Below, piece by piece: positions 36,771 through 45,537 of a DNA stretch of 64,000 bases. The notes under the pieces were generated by a model. The model made no database searches and was not told the origin of the DNA. It worked only from the letters and a program-made list of their open reading frames with translations. Source of the DNA: an uncultured Lachnospiraceae bacterium (lineage in GTDB: Bacteria; Bacillota; Clostridia; Lachnospirales; Lachnospiraceae); NCBI GenBank assembly GCA_900551115.1, contig URUY01000021.1, forward strand, positions 1-64,000, in the 5' to 3' direction. Every line of letters begins with the position of its first letter. The first letter of the stretch is position 1. The translations under genes were made by a program, and so were the position numbers.

Positions 36771-36822
36771 CATCTACCTGCATCATTTTCAGATAACGCA
36801 CAAAGGAATCAAAGGATTTAGT

Positions 36823-37104
36823 CTATTTATTAAACAAATCTGAATGACTCCCAGTATCAACTAAAGTAAGTGTTAATATATCATTCTCTTTCAAATAGAT
36901 GAGTAACCAGTCAGGCTGTATGTGGCATTCTCTAAACCCTTCATAATTCCCATGCAAATCATGGTCACGATGTTTTCTGTCCAAGGCAATATCATTTTGT
37001 AATTTATTTACCACTTCTTCCAATAAACCAATATTCAGCCCTCTTTTTTTAGCAATTTTCAATCCCTTTTTAAATTTACCAGAAAACACTACTTTATACT
37101 TCAT
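36823..37104 (-). CDS. yafQ: YafQ-family mRNA interferase toxin
   Basis: 93-residue RelE-superfamily ribonuclease toxin. The C-terminal half, HDLHGNYEGFRECHIQPDWLLIY then TLTLVDTGSHSDLF, is the diagnostic YafQ block; family members cleave translating mRNA at the ribosome. The basic N-terminus (KYKVVFSGKFKKGLKIAKKRG) contacts RNA in relatives. The start overlaps the antitoxin stop by four bases (ATGA), the usual coupling in such pairs. The operon appears intact with a consensus promoter, so the module is probably functional. Confidence 0.92.
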   Translation of the reverse strand: MKYKVVFSGKFKKGLKIAKKRGLNIGLLEEVVNKLQNDIALDRKHRDHDLHGNYEGFRECHIQPDWLLIYLKENDILTLTLVDTGSHSDLFNK

Positions 37105-37373
37105 AAGTCTAAATCCTTCAAACCTTCAGCAAAACTATTATATTTCTTTACATTCGGGTCCCTGCTGATTCTTTTAGCTTCTTCCATAGCTTCCAGCACT
37201 TCCGGTTTGTACTGTGGCAATTCCACACTAAAAGGAAGTCCATTTCTTAAAACACATTGTTTTAAGAATATATTCATAGCACCTGACATATCCAGTCCAA
37301 GCTGTGAAAACAACTCTACTGCCTGTTTTTTTAATTCTTCATCAATTCTAACCTGTGTTGGTACTGTTGCCAT
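37101..37373 (-). CDS. dinJ: RelB/DinJ-family antitoxin
   Basis: 90-residue antitoxin. The N-terminal MATVPTQVRIDEELKKQAVELFSQLGLDMSGAMNIFLKQ is the ribbon-helix-helix dimerisation and DNA-binding domain; the C-terminal half should neutralise YafQ. The start at MATVPTQ has AGGAGAG eight bases upstream; earlier in-frame codons (to 37418) lack support. Such proteins usually repress their own promoter, with the toxin as co-repressor. Confidence 0.92.
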   Translation of the reverse strand: MATVPTQVRIDEELKKQAVELFSQLGLDMSGAMNIFLKQCVLRNGLPFSVELPQYKPEVLEAMEEAKRISRDPNVKKYNSFAEGLKDLDL

Positions 37374-37444
37374 AATCATCACTCTCCTGCTCTGAAAAAT
37401 TGCTTCAAATTTTATCATCTATATCAGTATCTCTCTTCTCTCAT

Positions 37445-37473
37445 ATTATATTCTTTACAGTTTACATTGTCAA
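37445..37473 (-). promoter_or_regulatory. consensus sigma-A promoter of the dinJ-yafQ operon
   Basis: On the minus strand TTGACA (37468-37473) and TATAAT (37445-37450) are separated by exactly 17 bases, a perfect consensus promoter. Such strength implies tight autorepression by the DinJ-YafQ complex. Confidence 0.88.
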
Positions 37474-37532
37474 TCATTTGTATCCTTTTGTGTGTTCTTT
37501 CTCTGTTTCTTAACAAGGTCTTGCCACATAGA

Positions 37533-37575
37533 AAAAGACCCCACAGAAAGGATTTTTCCTCTCTGCAAGGTCTTT
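37533..37575 (-). terminator. terminator after purL
   Basis: AAAGACC (plus strand) pairs with GGTCTTT, with an inner CAGAAAGGA/TCCTCTCTG stem. On the minus strand the hairpin is followed by TTTTTCTATG. It lies about 130 bases past the purL stop. The remainder of 37474-37706 shows no convincing gene. Confidence 0.65.
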
Positions 37576-37706
37576 GCCAAAATCTTGCTTTATGCTCTTT
37601 TTTACTCCCTTTTCTTCTCTCAATTCCTGCCCCAAAAACTTTCTGGGGATAGAGGAAATTGGTTTTTGGAGGGATAAGGTAAGTTGGCATTGATATTTAT
37701 CAAGTA

Positions 37707-40700
37707 TTATTTAAAGTATTCCACGCCGCTTTCAAAAATCTTTAAGTCCTGCTCGCCGTAGATATTCATGGCTACCGCCGTATCGCGTCTCTCTGCATGC
37801 GCCATCTTGCCGAAGCATCTGCCGTCGGGAGAAGTAATACCTTCAATGGAGCAGTAGGAGCCGTTTACGTTCCACTCTTCATCCATGGAGATATTGCCGT
37901 CCATGTCTGCATACTGGGTTGCCACCTGGCCGTTTGCAAACAGCTTGTCAAGCCATTCCTTCTTTGCAACAAAACGTCCCTCACCGTGGGAAGCAGGGCT
38001 GCAATAGGTCTGCCCTAATTTTGCACCGCGAAGCCAGGGAGACTTATCCGATACTACCTTGGTATAAACCATCTTGGAAATATGGCGGTTAATGGTATTG
38101 AAGGTCAGTGTGGGAGAATCCTCCGTCTGTCCCGTAATCTCACCAAAAGGCACAAGTCCTAACTTGATAAGTGCCTGGAAGCCGTTACAGATACCCAGTG
38201 CCAGTCCGTCTCTTTCCTGCAAAAGCTTCATAACAGCTTCTTTCATCTTTGCATTCTGGAAGGCTGTTGCAAAGAATTTTGCAGAGCCGTCCGGTTCATC
38301 ACCTGCGGAAAATCCGCCGGGGAACATAATAATCTGGGCGTTGTTTATGGCTTTTTCAAATTCCTCTACAGAGTCCCTGATATCTGCTGCCGTCAGGTTT
38401 TTAAATACCTTCGTAACAACATTGGCACCGGCACGCTCAAAAGCCCTGGTACTGTCATACTCGCAGTTGGTTCCGGGGAATACCGGTATAAATACGGTAG
38501 GCTTTGCTACCTTGTTCTTACATATATAAATACTGTCCGCATGGTAAAGCTTTGTATCTACAGGGGTTGTATCTTTTACTGCCTTTGTGGGGAATACCTT
38601 TTCCAGTGTGCCCTTCCATGCAGCTAACGCCTCTTCTACAGGAAGAGTCATATCACCATAAGTAAATACAGGCTCCTCTGTTACGCAGCCTATCAGCGTA
38701 TAATCAGCTTCGGAAGCTGCAAGCATTGCAAGCTTGTCGGCTGCCACTTCGGCTACAATATCTCCCAGTCCGTTTTCAAACAGGATATTTGCAGGAAGCT
38801 CGCTGTCAAATTTTACACCAAGCCTGTTACCGAATGCCATCTTGGATATGGCTGCTGCCGCACCCTTACTGTCCAGTGCATAAGCAGATACAATAGCCTT
38901 CTTCTTAGCAAGTTCAGCGATTTTATCGTAAAGCTCCATGACCTTCTCATATACGGGAATATCATAATCGTCCTTTTCAATTTTGAAACGAACCAGCTTA
39001 TTGCCTGCCTGCTTTAATTCCGGTGTAATGACATCGCCCTGTTTTGCCACATCCACAGCAAAAGAAACCAGTGTGGGCGGTACATCGATTTCGTTGAATG
39101 TACCGGACATGGAATCCTTACCGCCGATAGATGGCAGACCGTATCCTATCTGCGCATCATAAGCACCCAAAAGTGCTGCAAAAGGCTGACTCCAACGATG
39201 GGAATCCGTGGTCATACGTCTGAAATATTCCTGGAAGGTAAAGCGAATCTTCTTAAAATCACCGCCGGCTGCAACAATCTTTGCCATGGATTCCGTCACT
39301 GCATATACAGCACCGTGATACGGGCTCCAGGAAGAAAGGTAGGGGTCAAAGCCATAGCTCATCATGGTAACGGTATCGGTTTTTCCGCGCAGCACAGGCA
39401 GCTTTGCTACCATGGTCTGGGTTTCCGTAAGCTGGTATTTACCGCCGTAAGGCATCAGCACGCTGCCTGCTCCGATAGAAGAGTCAAACATTTCTACCAG
39501 CCCCTTCTGAGAGCATACATTCAAATCCTTCAGCAGGGAAAGCCATGCGCCCTTTACATCTTCTGCATTCAGCTTTTCTTCTACCGCAGGAACTGCAGCC
39601 TTTTTAAAATAATTTTCCTCTTCGTTCGGAATATCCACCTTTACGGTTGTCTCCTGATGCGCACCATTGGTATCAAGGAAAGCACGGGAAATATTCACAA
39701 TGTCCTTTCCTCTCCAGTTAAGCACAAGTCTGGGTTCTTCTGTTACCACTGCCACCGGCACTGCTTCCAGATTCTCCTCAGCGGCATAAGCTAAAAAGGT
39801 ATCCACATCCTTTTTATCCACAACAACCGCCATACGCTCCTGAGATTCGGAAATAGCAAGCTCCGTACCGTCAAGGCCGGCATATTTTTTAGGCACCTTA
39901 TCCAAATCCACAATAAGACCGTCTGCCAGCTCGCCGATGGCAACGGAAACACCGCCGGCACCAAAGTCATTGCACTTCTTTATCAGACGGCTTACCTCTT
40001 CGCGGCGGAACAGTCTCTGAATCTTACGCTCTGTAGGCGCATTACCCTTCTGTACCTCAGCACCGCAGGTCTCAATAGAGGTATCTGTATGTATCTTGGA
40101 GGAACCGGTTGCACCACCGCAGCCGTCACGTCCGGTCCTGCCGCCTAACAGAATAATGATATCGCCGGGGTCAGAGGTTTCACGAATTACATTTTTACGG
40201 GGAGCCGCACCCATTACGGCACCGATTTCCATACGCTTTGCCACATAGGAAGGATGATAAATTTCTTTTACAAAGCCGGTTGCAAGACCGATCTGATTGC
40301 CATAGGAAGAATAGCCTGCCGCCGCTCCTCTTACCAGCTTCTTTTGGGAAAGCTTTCCGTGCAGAGTCTCGGCAACGGGAACCGTAGGGTCTGCCGCTCC
40401 CGTTACACGCATAGCCTGATAGACGTAGCCGCGTCCCGAAAGGGGATCTCTGATAGCGCCTCCCAGACAGGTAGCCGCACCACCAAAAGGCTCTATTTCG
40501 GTAGGATGGTTATGGGTCTCATTCTTAAAGAATACCAGCCACTCCTCCGTTACCTTTTCATTGCCGTAATCCATTTCCACAGGCACTACTACGGAGCATG
40601 CATTGATTTCGTCAGACTGCTCCATATCCTCTAACTTGCCGTCCTTCTTTAATTTGCGCATAGCCATCAGCGCAAGGTCCATCAGACAGACAAACTTATC

Positions 40701-41507
40701 GCTTCTGCCCGCAAAGATTTCCTCTCTGGTATCCAGATAGCTCTGATAGGTAGTCTCAATGGGTTCTCTGTAATAGCCCTCACCGAATTCCACATCCGTA
40801 AGCTCTGTAGAGAAGGTGGTATGACGGCAGTGGTCTGACCAGTAGGTATCCAGCACACGGATTTCCGTCATGGTAGGATTGCGGTGTTCCTCACCTGCAA
40901 AATACTTCTGAATATGCTTAAAATCCTTAAAGGTCATTGCCAGACCCAAAGAATCATATAAATCCTGCAGTTCCTTTTCCGGCATTTCGGTAAATCCGTC
41001 AAAAACAATAACGTCAGCCGGCTCTTCAAATACGGTAACCAGGGTATCCGGCTTTACCATATCGGTTTCCCTGGAATCCACAGGGTTAATGCAGTATGCC
41101 TTTATTTTTGAAAACTCCTCATCAGAAACATCCCCTGTTACAATATAGGTAACAGCGGTTCTGATAATCGGTTCTTCATCCTCTTTTAAAAACTTCACGC
41201 ACTGTACAGCAGAATCTGCTCTCTGGTCAAACTGTCCCGGCAGAAACTCTACGCTGAATACACGGTCACCCGGCAGCATTTCTATCTTTTCTGCATATAA
41301 ATCGTCTACCGGCGGCTCGGAAAATACGGTACGGCATGCCGTTTCAAAAGTCTCCTCCGAAATATTTTCCACATCATAACGGATAAGCACCCGCACTTTC
41401 TTAAGACCGCTGATACCCAGATAGTTTTTCAGCTCCTCGTGCAGCTCCTTTGCCTTTACTGCAAATGGTTCTTTCTTTTCTACATAGATACGTTTAACGT
41501 TTCCCAT
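37707..41507 (-). CDS. purL: phosphoribosylformylglycinamidine synthase (single-chain)
   Basis: 1266-residue fused FGAM synthase for step 4 of purine synthesis: FGAR + ATP + glutamine gives FGAM. The N-terminal domain is followed by two AIRS-like ATP-binding halves (motifs DTYWSDHCRHTTFST, FKNETHNHPTEIEPFGGAATCLGG, GKDSMSGTFN). The C-terminal class I glutamine amidotransferase has nucleophile Cys in LGICNGFQALIKLGL and the His of SPASHGEGRF. The start at MGNVKRIYVEKK has GGGAGG upstream; the longer frame to 41603 crosses the promoter. This long clostridial type differs from the PurLQS complex of Bacillus. It stands alone rather than in a pur operon. Confidence 0.95.
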   Translation of the reverse strand: MGNVKRIYVEKKEPFAVKAKELHEELKNYLGISGLKKVRVLIRYDVENISEETFETACRTVFSEPPVDDLYAEKIEMLPGDRVFSVEFLPGQFDQRADSAVQCVKFLKEDEEPIIRTAVTYIVTGDVSDEEFSKIKAYCINPVDSRETDMVKPDTLVTVFEEPADVIVFDGFTEMPEKELQDLYDSLGLAMTFKDFKHIQKYFAGEEHRNPTMTEIRVLDTYWSDHCRHTTFSTELTDVEFGEGYYREPIETTYQSYLDTREEIFAGRSDKFVCLMDLALMAMRKLKKDGKLEDMEQSDEINACSVVVPVEMDYGNEKVTEEWLVFFKNETHNHPTEIEPFGGAATCLGGAIRDPLSGRGYVYQAMRVTGAADPTVPVAETLHGKLSQKKLVRGAAAGYSSYGNQIGLATGFVKEIYHPSYVAKRMEIGAVMGAAPRKNVIRETSDPGDIIILLGGRTGRDGCGGATGSSKIHTDTSIETCGAEVQKGNAPTERKIQRLFRREEVSRLIKKCNDFGAGGVSVAIGELADGLIVDLDKVPKKYAGLDGTELAISESQERMAVVVDKKDVDTFLAYAAEENLEAVPVAVVTEEPRLVLNWRGKDIVNISRAFLDTNGAHQETTVKVDIPNEEENYFKKAAVPAVEEKLNAEDVKGAWLSLLKDLNVCSQKGLVEMFDSSIGAGSVLMPYGGKYQLTETQTMVAKLPVLRGKTDTVTMMSYGFDPYLSSWSPYHGAVYAVTESMAKIVAAGGDFKKIRFTFQEYFRRMTTDSHRWSQPFAALLGAYDAQIGYGLPSIGGKDSMSGTFNEIDVPPTLVSFAVDVAKQGDVITPELKQAGNKLVRFKIEKDDYDIPVYEKVMELYDKIAELAKKKAIVSAYALDSKGAAAAISKMAFGNRLGVKFDSELPANILFENGLGDIVAEVAADKLAMLAASEADYTLIGCVTEEPVFTYGDMTLPVEEALAAWKGTLEKVFPTKAVKDTTPVDTKLYHADSIYICKNKVAKPTVFIPVFPGTNCEYDSTRAFERAGANVVTKVFKNLTAADIRDSVEEFEKAINNAQIIMFPGGFSAGDEPDGSAKFFATAFQNAKMKEAVMKLLQERDGLALGICNGFQALIKLGLVPFGEITGQTEDSPTLTFNTINRHISKMVYTKVVSDKSPWLRGAKLGQTYCSPASHGEGRFVAKKEWLDKLFANGQVATQYADMDGNISMDEEWNVNGSYCSIEGITSPDGRCFGKMAHAERRDTAVAMNIYGEQDLKIFESGVEYFK

Positions 41508-41541
41508 GATATCCTCCCGTGAATTTGAACTAACAATGTAC

Positions 41542-41583
41542 ATTATACAAGACCTTTTTCTTCCTTGCAATGCAACATTGCAA
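41542..41583 (-). promoter_or_regulatory. purL promoter overlapped by a perfect 19-bp inverted repeat
   Basis: On the minus strand TTGCAA (41565-41570) and TATAAT (41542-41547) are 17 bases apart. The -35 is part of the inverted repeat TTGCAATG-CAA-CATTGCAA (41565-41583), perfect in both 8-bp arms. A repressor bound here would cover the -35. No purine riboswitch fold or PurR box was recognised. Confidence 0.72.
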
Positions 41584-41614
41584 CATTTTTTTATAAAAAA
41601 CAACTAAAACCGCA

Positions 41615-41643
41615 AATGCTCCAAGGTTCTCCCCTGAAGCATT
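41615..41643 (-). terminator. terminator after the TetR gene
   Basis: On the minus strand AATGCT and AGCATT close a hairpin with additional inner pairs, followed a few bases later by TTTTAGTTGTTTTTT. It separates the TetR unit from the purL promoter. Confidence 0.55.
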
Positions 41644-41655
41644 CTTTACGCATTC

Positions 41656-42243
41656 CTATTCTTCTTCAATACCCAGCTCTTTCAAAATAAAGAAAAGCTC
41701 TTCATCTACCATATCCGCAGTAATACCGATGGTATGGGCCGATATCTTAAGTCCTTCCAGCACAAACATGATATTGCGGGCAGTACCAAGACAGTCCTCA
41801 CAGTAGAATTCACCGTTTTCCACACCGGCTTCAATCAGCTTTTCAATTATCTTTACCGCCGAATCAAACTGTTTCTTCAATATATTATCTTTTTTGGGTA
41901 CATTTTCCCCGAAGTAATATTCATAAGTAGCTACCGTAAGGTTATTCTTCCTGCAGAGCAGCTCTTTTTTCTGTTCCTTTAAAAACAGCGTCAGGATATC
42001 TGCAACGGTGGCATCCTCTGTGATGCTGTCAGAAAATACGTCATCCGCCTCCTCGGTTTCCATCCGAAGCACTTCCATGAATATTTCCGCCGTACTGCCA
42101 AAATACAGATACAGACCGCCTCGGCTGATTTCACATGCTTCCACAATATCCTTCATGGTAACGCTCTTGTAGCCCTTCTCCATGAAAACCTTTCTGGCAG
42201 TTTCCAGTATAAATCTTTTCTTTTGCAATGACTTTTCGCCCAT
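41656..42243 (-). CDS. TetR-family transcriptional regulator
   Basis: 195-residue TetR-type repressor. The N-terminal helix-turn-helix is FMEKGYKSVTMKDIVEACEISRGGLYLYFGSTAEIF, followed by an all-helical ligand-binding domain with no recognisable ligand class. The start at MGEKSLQ has GGGAG nine bases upstream; a GTG two codons earlier directly abuts the preceding stop. It is second in a two-gene unit after a 159-residue unknown. A dyad at that unit's promoter is a candidate operator for it. Confidence 0.88.
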   Translation of the reverse strand: MGEKSLQKKRFILETARKVFMEKGYKSVTMKDIVEACEISRGGLYLYFGSTAEIFMEVLRMETEEADDVFSDSITEDATVADILTLFLKEQKKELLCRKNNLTVATYEYYFGENVPKKDNILKKQFDSAVKIIEKLIEAGVENGEFYCEDCLGTARNIMFVLEGLKISAHTIGITADMVDEELFFILKELGIEEE

Positions 42244-42249
42244 ATACAC

Positions 42250-42729
42250 TTACTCCCATTTCCCCTGATTAAAAGACGGCTGGTCCCACATATCAAACAA
42301 TTCCTTAAACTTCAGCAGAATGGCATAAAAAATCCCTTCCTCTACTGCCTGTGACCACAGCCATCCCTTTGTCATTCCGCCACAGATATATTTAGACAGA
42401 ATGCCTGTTAAGACTTCCATATTTTTAATGGTTACGCTCTCTATCAGTGTGCGCTCTTCCTTTGGTGCGGAAATTCTGTAATAAGAATAAATATATACAT
42501 AATTTCTGTCAGTCAGGCTGCTTTTCTGTACTTCCCTTACAAAGGAAAGCAGCGTGCTGTCATACACCGGAAACGGCATCGAATGCTGCTTTAACTCATT
42601 TTCCGAATAAACAGAACTCACCTTTGCTCCCTGCTTGTCCTCAAACCAGGACAGATAGCGAAACAGCGGTTCCACATCCTTTTTATAACGTTTTATAAGC
42701 TGACGTCTGTATTCCATATCCTGTTCCAA
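42250..42729 (-). CDS. conserved hypothetical protein upstream of a TetR gene
   Basis: 159-residue soluble protein of unknown function. It is acidic/basic mixed, with predicted helices and an aromatic-rich centre (RNYVYIYSYYRIS), no signal peptide, membrane helix or recognised motif. GGGGG nine bases upstream favours the TTG start; an ATG four codons later is an alternative. Its stop codon abuts the TetR gene, so the two are co-transcribed. Confidence 0.6.
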   Translation of the reverse strand: MEQDMEYRRQLIKRYKKDVEPLFRYLSWFEDKQGAKVSSVYSENELKQHSMPFPVYDSTLLSFVREVQKSSLTDRNYVYIYSYYRISAPKEERTLIESVTIKNMEVLTGILSKYICGGMTKGWLWSQAVEEGIFYAILLKFKELFDMWDQPSFNQGKWE

Positions 42730-42750
42730 TATAAAGTACCCCCGTAAAAT

Positions 42751-42773
42751 GACACTCGTGTAGATTTATTGTA
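42751..42773 (-). promoter_or_regulatory. probable -10 and operator-like dyad of the TetR unit
   Basis: The minus strand has TACAAT (42768-42773) and, at the expected transcription start, the dyad ACACTCGTGT (42752-42761). The -35 is weak. A dyad at the start site is where a TetR repressor often binds; binding by the neighbouring TetR protein is inference. Confidence 0.4.
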
Positions 42774-42878
42774 CCATAATTTTTAAAAAAGTACAGTAAG
42801 TCTTTCCATAAAAGTCATTTTTCGTGACCTTTTTTATAAGAAAAGACAGAATACTGACATAAACTGACCGTGTTTTGG

Positions 42879-42907
42879 TTGTATTAAGAAGATGCAGAGG
42901 GTATAAT
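42879..42907 (+). promoter_or_regulatory. sigma-A promoter of the cNMP-like fusion gene
   Basis: TTGTAT (42879-42884) and TATAAT (42902-42907) are 17 bases apart on the plus strand, about 65 bases before the start codon. A second TATAAT lies about 12 bases further on. Confidence 0.72.
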
Positions 42908-42973
42908 GAAAAAAGAGTATAATAAAAGGGTAAAAATAAAAATTATCTGTTTTACATGATGAAGGAGGTTTCC

Positions 42974-45247
42974 ATGGCTGTTGTTTCCATAAAAAAAGAC
43001 CAGCTTTTGTTTTCCTGCAAAGAATCCATAGGAGAACTTTATCTGATTATGAAGGGAAGTTTTTCTCTTTCTTTTCCCGGCGGTGAATATGTTCTTTCCA
43101 CCGGAGAAATTCCCGGTATCTGCGAACTCTATTCCGACACACATGTCATGACTTGCAGGGCCTTAGAGGATTCTTCCGTACTGGTCTATCCGGTTTCCGA
43201 TATTTCTTCCCTCAATGCACTATTTGAAGAAAATGCCAGCTGCCGCAGCGTATTTGCCCGTTCTGCCGTCCGGCAGATGAATACCGTTTTACAGCTTCAT
43301 GAGCTGGCGCATTTTAATTCCGGCACGCTCTATACAAGCTGTACGCAGGACTATTCAGCTTATCTTTCCTATTGCATCAGGTATAAGCAGTCTCCCCGAA
43401 AACTAAATGCGCTGTCCGCACTTTCTCCCGTTATGGAAGACCTGCCCTTAGATTCCTGGTCTTCCCCTTATTATGACGGTCTTTTACAGCTTTTATCCGG
43501 AAACGGCACTTCTCTTCTTGCAAAAGAACCTGCCGTCCTGACCGGTCTGATTGCCAACACCTGCCTGGATTTTGAAAAAGTACTTTCTTCCCTCTGCGCT
43601 TTGGCAGAATATCAGAAGCAGGCATTGTCCCTCTACATAAACGGCGAAACAGAAAATCTGTTTTCCCTGTATACTACCCTGTATCTGCAGCTTACGCCGG
43701 ATGCACCTGATTATACAGCCCTGTACCGTGTCATTACCCATATGATTTTACAGCTTGAAGCTTCGGCCTATATCAACCGCTCTCTTTTGATACAGCAGAT
43801 TACGGCTTTTAAATGTAGTCTGCAGGCCCGCAATCTGACAGGTACAGAACCTGACGAGGCTGCTGATACGGATTCCTGTTCCTGCCAGCTTGCAGATTCC
43901 CTAAAGACAATTCTTGCTTATGCCGGTATGGAAGAAGATTTTTGCCTTGCTTTCAGCGATTTAATTACCCGTTATAAAAATACTGCCGATAAAAACAGTT
44001 CCGATGATGCCCTGCGCAAAATCAGACAGGAAATAACAGTTCAGTTTTACGAGCTTTATGCCTCTGTTTTCTTCCGTGCAAAGGAGGAGGATACTCTCCC
44101 GCTTCCTGTCCGCATGTTCCTTTATTTCGGTTATGTGGACGAGCAGCTTGCCGGTACGGAAAACACTGCCTTTTTAAGCCATGCTGCCGAAAGTCTCTCC
44201 GAAAACTCCCACGAACACATCTTTACGCTGTTTGACTGGCTGAAAGCCATTTTTGAAGGCCGAAAGGAACCCAGCCGTAACGAATTTGACGAAGACTATA
44301 CGGACCATCTGCATGCCTTAAAGGTTTCCGGACAGATAAGTGCCGCCGAAGAAGCCGCTCTTTCTAAAGACATGCGCAAAAAAGTAGAATACGAACTGAA
44401 AAGCATGCTTCCGCCTGTAAATAAAATGACTTTCGGACGTATTTCCACCTTCTGTCCTGTTTTTTCCGCCCATAATGTGCTAAAGCAGCCGGAAGCCTCC
44501 TTTGTTTCTGCCTCCAGTCTGCAGAATATTTTACAGGAAATCCTCAGTTTGGATTTCAGCGCCTTTTACCGGGAATACGTTTACAGTAACGTTCCCGCCG
44601 GTATCCCCAGAGAATTTTTCCATACAGAGGTACTGCCCGATATCATCCTGATGCCTGTTGTGGGTACAAGAGGCGTAATGTGGCAGGAAATAGAGGGACG
44701 GCGCCGGACTACCTCTGCCCGCATGATGCTCCCGATTTTCTATCTGGAGGATTTGCATTCCGCAGTTATCCGGCTTGTGGGCGAATACCGTTGGGAAATG
44801 TGTAAGCGGGTTCAGGGGGCTCGCTGGAATGATGTTGCAGACCGTTCCCTTACCAGCGAATATTTTGACTATATCCAGTTTTTCAAAAAAAATCACGATT
44901 TGTCCGCCGATGCAAAAGAAAAGCTCAAAACGGCTCTGCAAAAGGCTCACGGCAGCTTCAAGGAAATGTTTGTACGCGATTACATTACTTACATTTTATT
45001 TGAAGGGACCGGTTCTCCCAGACTGAATAAGCCCGCAAGAACCATTCTTTTTACCTACTGTCCTTTTGCGGCAAAGACCAGGGAACGTCTCACACAGAAT
45101 CCTATCTATAAGGATATGTTAGATCATTATGCCCTTTGTCAAAACCAACTGCTTCACAAAATGGATCTGCTTGAAAAGAGGGTTGAAAATACAGGAAACA
45201 GTCTGCCAAAGGAGCTTGTTGCCGAGCGGCATTTTCTAAATGCCTGA
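42974..45247 (+). CDS. unrecognised 757-residue protein with cNMP-binding-like N-terminus
   Basis: The first 100 or so residues look like a cyclic-nucleotide-binding beta-roll (GELYLIMKGSFSLSFPGGEYVLSTGEIPGICELY). The phosphate-binding Arg-Ala signature of true cAMP binders is not evident. There is no helix-turn-helix after it. A long, mainly helical region follows to about residue 480. A C-terminal region has unusually strong motif-like stretches, including VGTRGVMWQEIEGRRR near 562-577 and RWEMCKRVQGARWNDVADRSLTSEYFDY after it. I do not recognise a family for the last 650 residues. No signal peptide or membrane helix is seen. AAGGAGG six bases before ATG 42974 decides the start over an ATG at 42956. 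It is one of very few plus-strand genes and stands alone under its own promoter. Confidence 0.72.
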   Translation: MAVVSIKKDQLLFSCKESIGELYLIMKGSFSLSFPGGEYVLSTGEIPGICELYSDTHVMTCRALEDSSVLVYPVSDISSLNALFEENASCRSVFARSAVRQMNTVLQLHELAHFNSGTLYTSCTQDYSAYLSYCIRYKQSPRKLNALSALSPVMEDLPLDSWSSPYYDGLLQLLSGNGTSLLAKEPAVLTGLIANTCLDFEKVLSSLCALAEYQKQALSLYINGETENLFSLYTTLYLQLTPDAPDYTALYRVITHMILQLEASAYINRSLLIQQITAFKCSLQARNLTGTEPDEAADTDSCSCQLADSLKTILAYAGMEEDFCLAFSDLITRYKNTADKNSSDDALRKIRQEITVQFYELYASVFFRAKEEDTLPLPVRMFLYFGYVDEQLAGTENTAFLSHAAESLSENSHEHIFTLFDWLKAIFEGRKEPSRNEFDEDYTDHLHALKVSGQISAAEEAALSKDMRKKVEYELKSMLPPVNKMTFGRISTFCPVFSAHNVLKQPEASFVSASSLQNILQEILSLDFSAFYREYVYSNVPAGIPREFFHTEVLPDIILMPVVGTRGVMWQEIEGRRRTTSARMMLPIFYLEDLHSAVIRLVGEYRWEMCKRVQGARWNDVADRSLTSEYFDYIQFFKKNHDLSADAKEKLKTALQKAHGSFKEMFVRDYITYILFEGTGSPRLNKPARTILFTYCPFAAKTRERLTQNPIYKDMLDHYALCQNQLLHKMDLLEKRVENTGNSLPKELVAERHFLNA

Positions 45248-45257
45248 TTTCCGTTCG

Positions 45258-45304
45258 TAAAAATGCCGGACTGCTTTTGCCAAAATCCGCTAACATTTTT
45301 TTAA
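45258..45304 (+). terminator. weak terminator candidate after the fusion gene
   Basis: AAAATG and CATTTT close an interrupted stem with an inner GGA/TCC pair, ending in seven T residues. The fold is weak, but it is the only candidate just after the plus-strand gene. Confidence 0.35.
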
Positions 45305-45420
45305 ATCCATCCATTTTTTATTTATATTTTGTCATTTTTACACCTTTTTGGCTAATATCGTTTTATTTTTTTGCAATATTGTTATAGACAAAAAACCATT
45401 TTAACGGTAGAATGTACTTG

Positions 45421-45451
45421 TTTGACAGAGATGTCAAACTGCTAATTAGCA
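45421..45451. other. cluster of dyads in a gene-free stretch
   Basis: The 322-base gap 45248-45569 holds, besides terminators, the inverted repeat TTTGACA-N4-TGTCAAA (45421-45438) and, directly after it, the perfect 12-bp palindrome TGCTAATTAGCA (45440-45451). No reading frame of note covers them. They may be protein-binding sites or a relic of a mobile element; nothing in the sequence decides. Confidence 0.4.
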
Positions 45452-45482
45452 ATTCCGGAAGAATTCCCCTTTTACACAATCG

Positions 45483-45515
45483 AAAGCCCTGTAGGTTTCC
45501 CCCTACAGGGCTTTT
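45483..45515. terminator. strong bidirectional terminator hairpin
   Basis: AAAGCCCTGTAGG pairs perfectly with CCTACAGGGCTTT around a short loop. The plus-strand tail is TTTTGATT and the minus-strand tail is shorter. It lies between the convergent fusion gene and the amylase gene. Confidence 0.8.
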
Positions 45516-45537
45516 GATTATCCCTTAAAATATATTG

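Noticed and set aside
37424..37690. 88-residue minus-strand reading frame before purL's downstream neighbour
   Set aside because: It runs across the purL terminator hairpin and the dinJ promoter, is very basic, and has no family resemblance. The strong regulatory elements explain the sequence better.
41508..41603. N-terminal extension of PurL
   Set aside because: The extension crosses a near-consensus promoter and lies before a perfect ribosome binding site; the added residues are not PurL-like.
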